DNA of 64,000 nt, from the NCBI GenBank assembly GCA_002205965.3, contig NADL03000620.1, positions 2,232,001-2,296,000 on the forward strand, read 5' to 3'. A program made the position numbers and the translations under genes. The DNA is from Kappaphycus alvarezii (taxonomy: Eukaryota > Rhodophyta > Florideophyceae > Gigartinales > Solieriaceae). Positions 59,413 to 64,000 of the stretch are shown piece after piece. Numbering within the stretch: the stretch's first letter is position 1; the number at the start of each line of letters is the position of its first letter. Below the pieces are notes generated by a model, which had not been told where the DNA came from, did no database searches, and saw only the letters and a program-made list of their open reading frames with translations.

Positions 59413-61517
59413 TTAGACTTTATAACTCTTATAATTATTCGTTCCAAATGTACTAACTTCAATACATACCATAAGTCGGCGCTCAGTATTTTCCCTTGAT
59501 TGCTGTAAGTAGAAATTAATAGGCGGATTTTTTTTGCCTATAATTCTCTCCAGATCATGTCTAATCAATAGTACAGAGCAGAAACCATCAAAAATGAAAA
59601 GAGTATCTCCATCCGCACTGGATCGGGAGATACAACAAGACTTATATGAACAAAAGTGAATAATTTGTGCAGCTATTAGAGCCATCAGCCAACAGTATGA
59701 TGAAGCCAAGTTGAACATTACTGTCAGGGTGATTATTGTGAGATGAGGCAGCATAGACAAGAAGGTAGTGTGATTCCTGATCTAGCTTCGAAAAGCGAGG
59801 TTTCAAATGAACTTTTTGTTCAAATACCTGATTATTGAATGCAATTTGCGATTTTCTTCCTTTATGTGGGTATATTCAGCGACCTGAGCCGCAAAGAACA
59901 CAACACACGCAATATCTGGACCGGTATGTATAACCCATGAAACTTAGCACGAACATATCTACACTCGGCAAAGGATGCATTAATATGGAGAAAAAGTAGT
60001 TTCATGATGTACTGAGCTTGTGAAAGTCGACTTTCGGCCTTGTCAGAATGTTGCAGTCCATCCCAAGATATGTAAACATCTCTGCGTCAGACAGCTTGAT
60101 ATCGAAAATCTTTGGCAAATATCTGTTTTTATTCGCTTCTCTGATCGGAGTACCAGCCTGCAAAATGTCATCCACGTATGATTCGGATAGAGCACTAAGC
60201 TTATTATATAGCTTTCTAAAGAAGAAGTCTGTGTAAAAGGTATGTAAATCACTAGTCCTTTGCTGCATCCGGAGCTTAGCAATTTGAAACTTGTTTTTTT
60301 TCTCGCACCAATAGTCTCCATTGCCCGTTAGGCCTTGCAGCGGGCGAATGGCTTGTAGAATCTCCAAAGTGCAAGGTCAATACATTCAGGATTGACTAAT
60401 GTCCTACGTTTTAAGCCGAAAGCAGATTGTAAGTAAGCATATTTCACATCAACGGACCAGATATCAAAACCAATGATGGTTGGAAGTGGTAGTAAGAGTC
60501 TTATAGAGGATTAGTGGAGATCATAATTATTTTGAATAATGGAATGATTGTCCTTATCTCTACTGCCGCGGAAAAAGACCTGTGCTTTGAAGATAGGCGA
60601 GTCAAAATCATTTTGAATGAAGGAGCTTAGAAGCCTTGAGGGATGTATCTTTCTATTTTGGCCAGCTTCTTCAGCAAATGCAATGCGAAAAAATGCCATG
60701 ATCCACCAAAGCAATAATTTCATTGCTCTTTGCCTCATCGAACTGACTCTTCCGTGGATCCTCATGTGAGTTTTTTATGCATGTAGGATAATGCAGGTAT
60801 GGTTGGCTTTTGATTACAGCTCATTTTAGGTAAGATGCCTTTCGACTGGTGACGAACAGGTCCCGATAATAATCGAGGACCTGTTCGTCACTGGGGAGTA
60901 CTGACCGATGCCCCGTTGAAATAGATATTTAGAAACGAGCTTCTCGTACAAATCTCTGCCGCTTGTGCGGTTCGCATTCTCTCTCGTTGATTTGGGCATT
61001 CTTGGGGGAAACATGGAGTAACAACGGTTACACGCCAAAAAAAAAGCAGTTATAGCACCAAAATAAGGTTGCAAACTGTGTTATTAATGTCTTGCACAGA
61101 TTTAGCCAATGTGATGTCCTCAAGCAAGCGAGGTTGAACGCAGAGAATCTTTTCGTACATAGTGCATAAAGTAGAATGGTATTTCTCTCCAGTCCGCAAG
61201 GAGTTATGGCTCTCCATACCATTGGTGGCTAGGCGAATACCTGCCTGTTCGCAGTTGTACTACCATTCCTTCGGAAGGAACAAAGAACCTTGATCAGTGA
61301 GCACGGATTCCGGATTGCCAATGTACGTAGAGGACCAAACCTGCATTAAATTATTCCACAATTTGTTAGTGTCGCAAGCACGCAAAAATGCAAGAGCACT
61401 AAACCTAGTAACAGCGTCGATAATATGGAGTACAAGTCTCGCCTTCCGTCCCCGTCTGTGGCTTTTTAAGGTAAATGATATCGAGAATAATGCGATGATT
61501 GAATTTGACCTTGTCTG
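59413..61517 (-). mobile_element. Copia-like retrotransposon fragment (unit 2 copy)
   Basis: Duplicate of 47084-49194, with the integrase part next to LTR E and the RT part near 60140-60370. It is cut at the same base (GTCTG then TGATGTGCGC) by LTR E. Confidence 0.7.
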
Positions 61518-62234
61518 TGATGTGCGCAAATTCGCACACGAAAAAAATCTAGATGAGGACCATGATTGTATACAGTATCGGAATTGGGAAGATATTTTTA
61601 CAGTTTTTTGAATTTGCAAGATATTTTTAATTGGGTGAGTGTGGCAAATTCGTCGGTTGATTTTTTCATTGTAGGACACGCTGTCATAGTAGATGTCAGT
61701 ACAGTTCCAGGTTGTGGTGATACGACAAGTAGCTCTGAAAGGTCTATATAATGGCCACATCAATTCCACCCCTGGCCGATGGGTGGCTGGCATGGGTATG
61801 GCACCTAGATATTTACCTGAGGAAATATCTTCTATAGTCTCTCTGGTTCACACGATTACCGTGAATACATTTTATGGTTATTAGAATGTTGTTGGAGACT
61901 TTTGGGGTAGCCAAAAGTCTATATAAGCCGAGTAAACTGCTTCCTTTAGTGGAGGTGAAGCAAGTTGGCAGACAACTTCAAGCCAAGTCCCGAGTAGTAG
62001 GAAGTTGAGAGTCAACATTCAGACCCAAGAAAACGTTTTCTTACGCTGGTCGCAGAGCGTCAGTGGTAGACCCTGCCCCTTTTATACTTGCTTGTAGCTT
62101 TCTCAACTCTTTTCTATATACACTCCCTTTTGTTCGTTCAACAATACCACGGTAGCACTTTTGGTCGCTCGCAAAACCTCCTTCTCAGGGTATCGGTTCT
62201 GAGGATCTCTTCCCCCGCCGATTTACCCCTATCA
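61518..62234 (+). repeat. LTR E (5' LTR of element 3)
   Basis: 717 bp, TGATGTGCGC to CCCCTATCA, with the TATA box at 61920-61927. It carries more small differences than LTRs A to D do among themselves. Confidence 0.9.
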
Positions 62235-62321
62235 TTTGGTACTCTTGTGGAGGTTTGCACCCGAGGTATTCGAGTTGAGCAGTAGTAAGGAACACTTCGG
62301 GGGGATTTCTTTTCGGTAATC

Positions 62322-64000
62322 ATGGATCTCAATGCTGCTCGTATAACGTTCACAGGGGGCAAGACTGAAGACGTTGAGGAGTTTCTTTTCACATATGTCA
62401 ACGTTGTGATGCGAGAGAAGGGCGATGAAGAGAAGGCCGCAAGTATCTTCGCTATCTTCATGGTGAGCAAAGCACAAATATAAGTCCAAGTTTATCGAAG
62501 GGTGGTCTCTTAACGGGAATGGGCGTAACTTCGGTGAGGTATGTGAGTGGCTTGTGAAAAGAGTATGCTAAGGAGGTAGAACCAGATGAGATGATTCGTA
62601 TCGCCATAGAGGCCCGGCTCAACTTCGATGATTTGTTATGCTCATTGGTGTACTTGTGTGATCTTTATGAAAAGGCTGGGTTCAACGCCCAAGCCAAGTA
62701 CGGAATGCTGCGTAAGGCGGCTATGGGGGATAAGCGGCTCTCCGATTTCCTCTTCATCAAGGGCCCTCACACTTTTGATGAACTGAAGGGTACCATAGTA
62801 GAATTTGTCAAAAATTCGGAGACGTTTCAGTCACTGAGTGAGGTACCGAGGGAAACCCGCACATCGATGTCTATCGTACATCCTGAAAAGAATTATCAAA
62901 GGCCGGCTACTAGTGCAGCGGCATTAGAATCTGTCAGGAGCGATGTCAAAAACTTGGAAGAAAGGTTGGAAACCCGATTCGATAATCGACTTGACATGAT
63001 AACCTCGCAGTTGGAAAGCCTTACTCTTACCATTAAGAAGAACCAGTCTGGGGCCCCTAAGCCGCAGAAGTCTGTTCTTACTGTCACAAGCCTGGACACT
63101 TTGCAAACAGGTGTCCTGATAATCCACATAGAAACACTCGTTGTGCAAAGTGCGGTCGATATGGGCATCATGAAAGTAACTGCTGGTCTAAAGACAACAG
63201 AAGAGCAAATTTATCGGAAGCAAGGAGTGAGTCAGGACCAGAGGTGAAAATCTTACAAAATAGAAGGGATCAAAGGTTGACGGATGCCGGTAACGTATCC
63301 ATCGCTGAAGAGATTAGTCAAGTCAATGTGACAAAAAGGGATGGGGAAGGGAACATTTTATCGAAGAAACCTAGGCTAGAGTATGGAATGCTGGAGCATA
63401 TCCCAGCACCTGTACCTCCTCGAACCAAGAGGTCTGATCAAGTTGTTCCAGGAGTGGGAGTCACTCCGGCCAAGAAGACGAAAAAGAGTAAGAAAGTTAA
63501 GAGTATCTCTAAGGACGTACTAGAGTATGTGAAGAGGTACAATTTGGTGGCTGAGCTTGCATCGGCCCCAACTGGGATAACGTTTGGTCAACTTTTGAGG
63601 GGCGACGCAGAGGATGCGAGAAAAGAACTCAAAAAAATTATCAGGTCTAATAAGTCCGCTAAGGGTAAGAAACTGTTTCTTCAATCGGCCTCGACAGCAC
63701 CAAGACGTCTTAAGCTGGTACCAGTCAAAGTATTGGGTATGAAAACCCAAGCTCTCTTCGATTCGGGTGCTGTTCCAAACCTCATTTCAGAAACTTTGGT
63801 GACAGATCTAGGTCTCGAAATTACTCCAACGACTCGAAAAATAACTGTAGCGGATGGAACCGTCTCAAAATGCATGGGCACTGTTGACAAGGTTTCCGTG
63901 TTCTTTGGGGACTCTAAAGTTGATGTAGACTTTCTTGTCATGCCGGATCTCCCTTTCGATGCAATCATTGGCTGCCCACATGGAAAGACTAGGACATGCA
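62322..64000 (+). CDS. gag-protease region of Gypsy element 3, partial
   Basis: It begins MDLNAARITFTGG and extends through the capsid-like part, zinc-knuckle region and Lys-rich linker to the protease active site near 63750, then runs off the window. It is broken in this copy; the pol region is outside the window. Confidence 0.8.

Larger units (their letters stand above)
49195..61517 (+). repeat. Tandem array unit 2 (12.3 kb)
   Basis: Repeats unit 1 from end to end: Gypsy element 2 (49195-56704) plus a spacer (56705-61517) of exactly the same length, 4813 bp. Differences are mostly run-length changes. Confidence 0.9.
61518..64000 (+). mobile_element. Ty3/Gypsy element 3, partial (runs off the window)
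   Basis: 5' LTR, primer site and gag-protease region of a third copy. The left flank is again GTCTG in the Copia-like fragment. Small differences from elements 1 and 2 are clearly more frequent over the LTR and early gag than between elements 1 and 2. Confidence 0.9.

Noticed and set aside
61260-61793. 177-codon minus-strand frame spanning the Copia fragment and LTR E
   Set aside because: It is a chance fusion across the insertion junction. Only the part inside the Copia fragment resembles a protein.
1-64000. CRISPR arrays, bacterial operons, rRNA genes
   Set aside because: No regularly spaced repeats with unique spacers, no ribosome-binding-site pattern and no rRNA-like conserved stretches were seen. 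The content is eukaryotic.

Overview
This is eukaryotic nuclear DNA, mostly AT-rich and repeat-rich. It holds one plausible host gene, many decayed transposons and, in the right-hand 27 kb, a tandem array built around a young Ty3/Gypsy LTR retrotransposon. The host is most likely a TE-loaded fungus, perhaps an early-diverging (zoopagomycete-like) lineage. That is inference from the secreted copper-brace-like protein at 19.05-20.02 kb and the mix of Gypsy, Copia, LINE, Tc1 and pogo families; no rRNA or conserved housekeeping gene is present to settle it.

Layout. 0.5-5.3 kb: two isolated C-terminal pieces of a LINE-type reverse transcriptase (one plus, one minus strand), several copies of a short interspersed motif (called R1 here), and a short hairpin. 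5.9-7.5 kb: a decayed pogo/Tigger-like DDE transposase, plus strand. 7.9 kb: a 4 x 21-bp tandem repeat. 8-12 kb: AT-rich with no gene seen. 12.0-15.9 kb: a heavily decayed Ty1/Copia element, minus strand, with gag, integrase, reverse transcriptase and RNase H remnants. 18.4-20.0 kb: a strikingly C-rich stretch carrying a TATA box and a secreted LPMO-like gene whose frame changes twice. 21.2-21.8 kb: a foldback element with 86-bp arms differing at one base. 22.0-22.4 kb: a third LINE C-terminal piece. 22.4-34.4 kb: AT-rich, with short unrecognised open stretches. 33.7-34.1 kb: a small acidic reading frame with two in-frame TAG codons. 34.4-36.0 kb: a large imperfect inverted repeat.

36.6-64.0 kb: a Tc1-like transposon was split by a 7.5-kb Gypsy element that left a 5-bp target duplication, GTCTA. 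Element 1 (36877-44381), a 4813-bp spacer (right half of the Tc1 element, an unrecognised coding segment and a minus-strand Copia-like fragment), element 2 (49195-56704), the same 4813-bp spacer and the start of element 3 (61518 to the window end) form a 12.3-kb tandem repeat. The flanks explain how it arose: element 1 sits in Tc1 on both sides, while elements 2 and 3 have Copia integrase on the left, and element 2 has Tc1 on the right. The simplest history is unequal recombination between two copies of the same Gypsy element, one in the Tc1 element and one in the Copia element.

The most unusual protein-level observation is in the Gypsy pol: after the integrase there is no recognisable chromodomain. 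Instead two related domains of about 110-120 residues are separated by a Gly/Pro/Arg-rich linker, so an unknown domain has been duplicated within the polyprotein. The gag-protease frame ends in a TAATG overlap with the next frame in both copies. Copies of the array differ mainly in the length of single-base runs, increasingly so near the right edge, which looks partly like consensus error in a long-read assembly.
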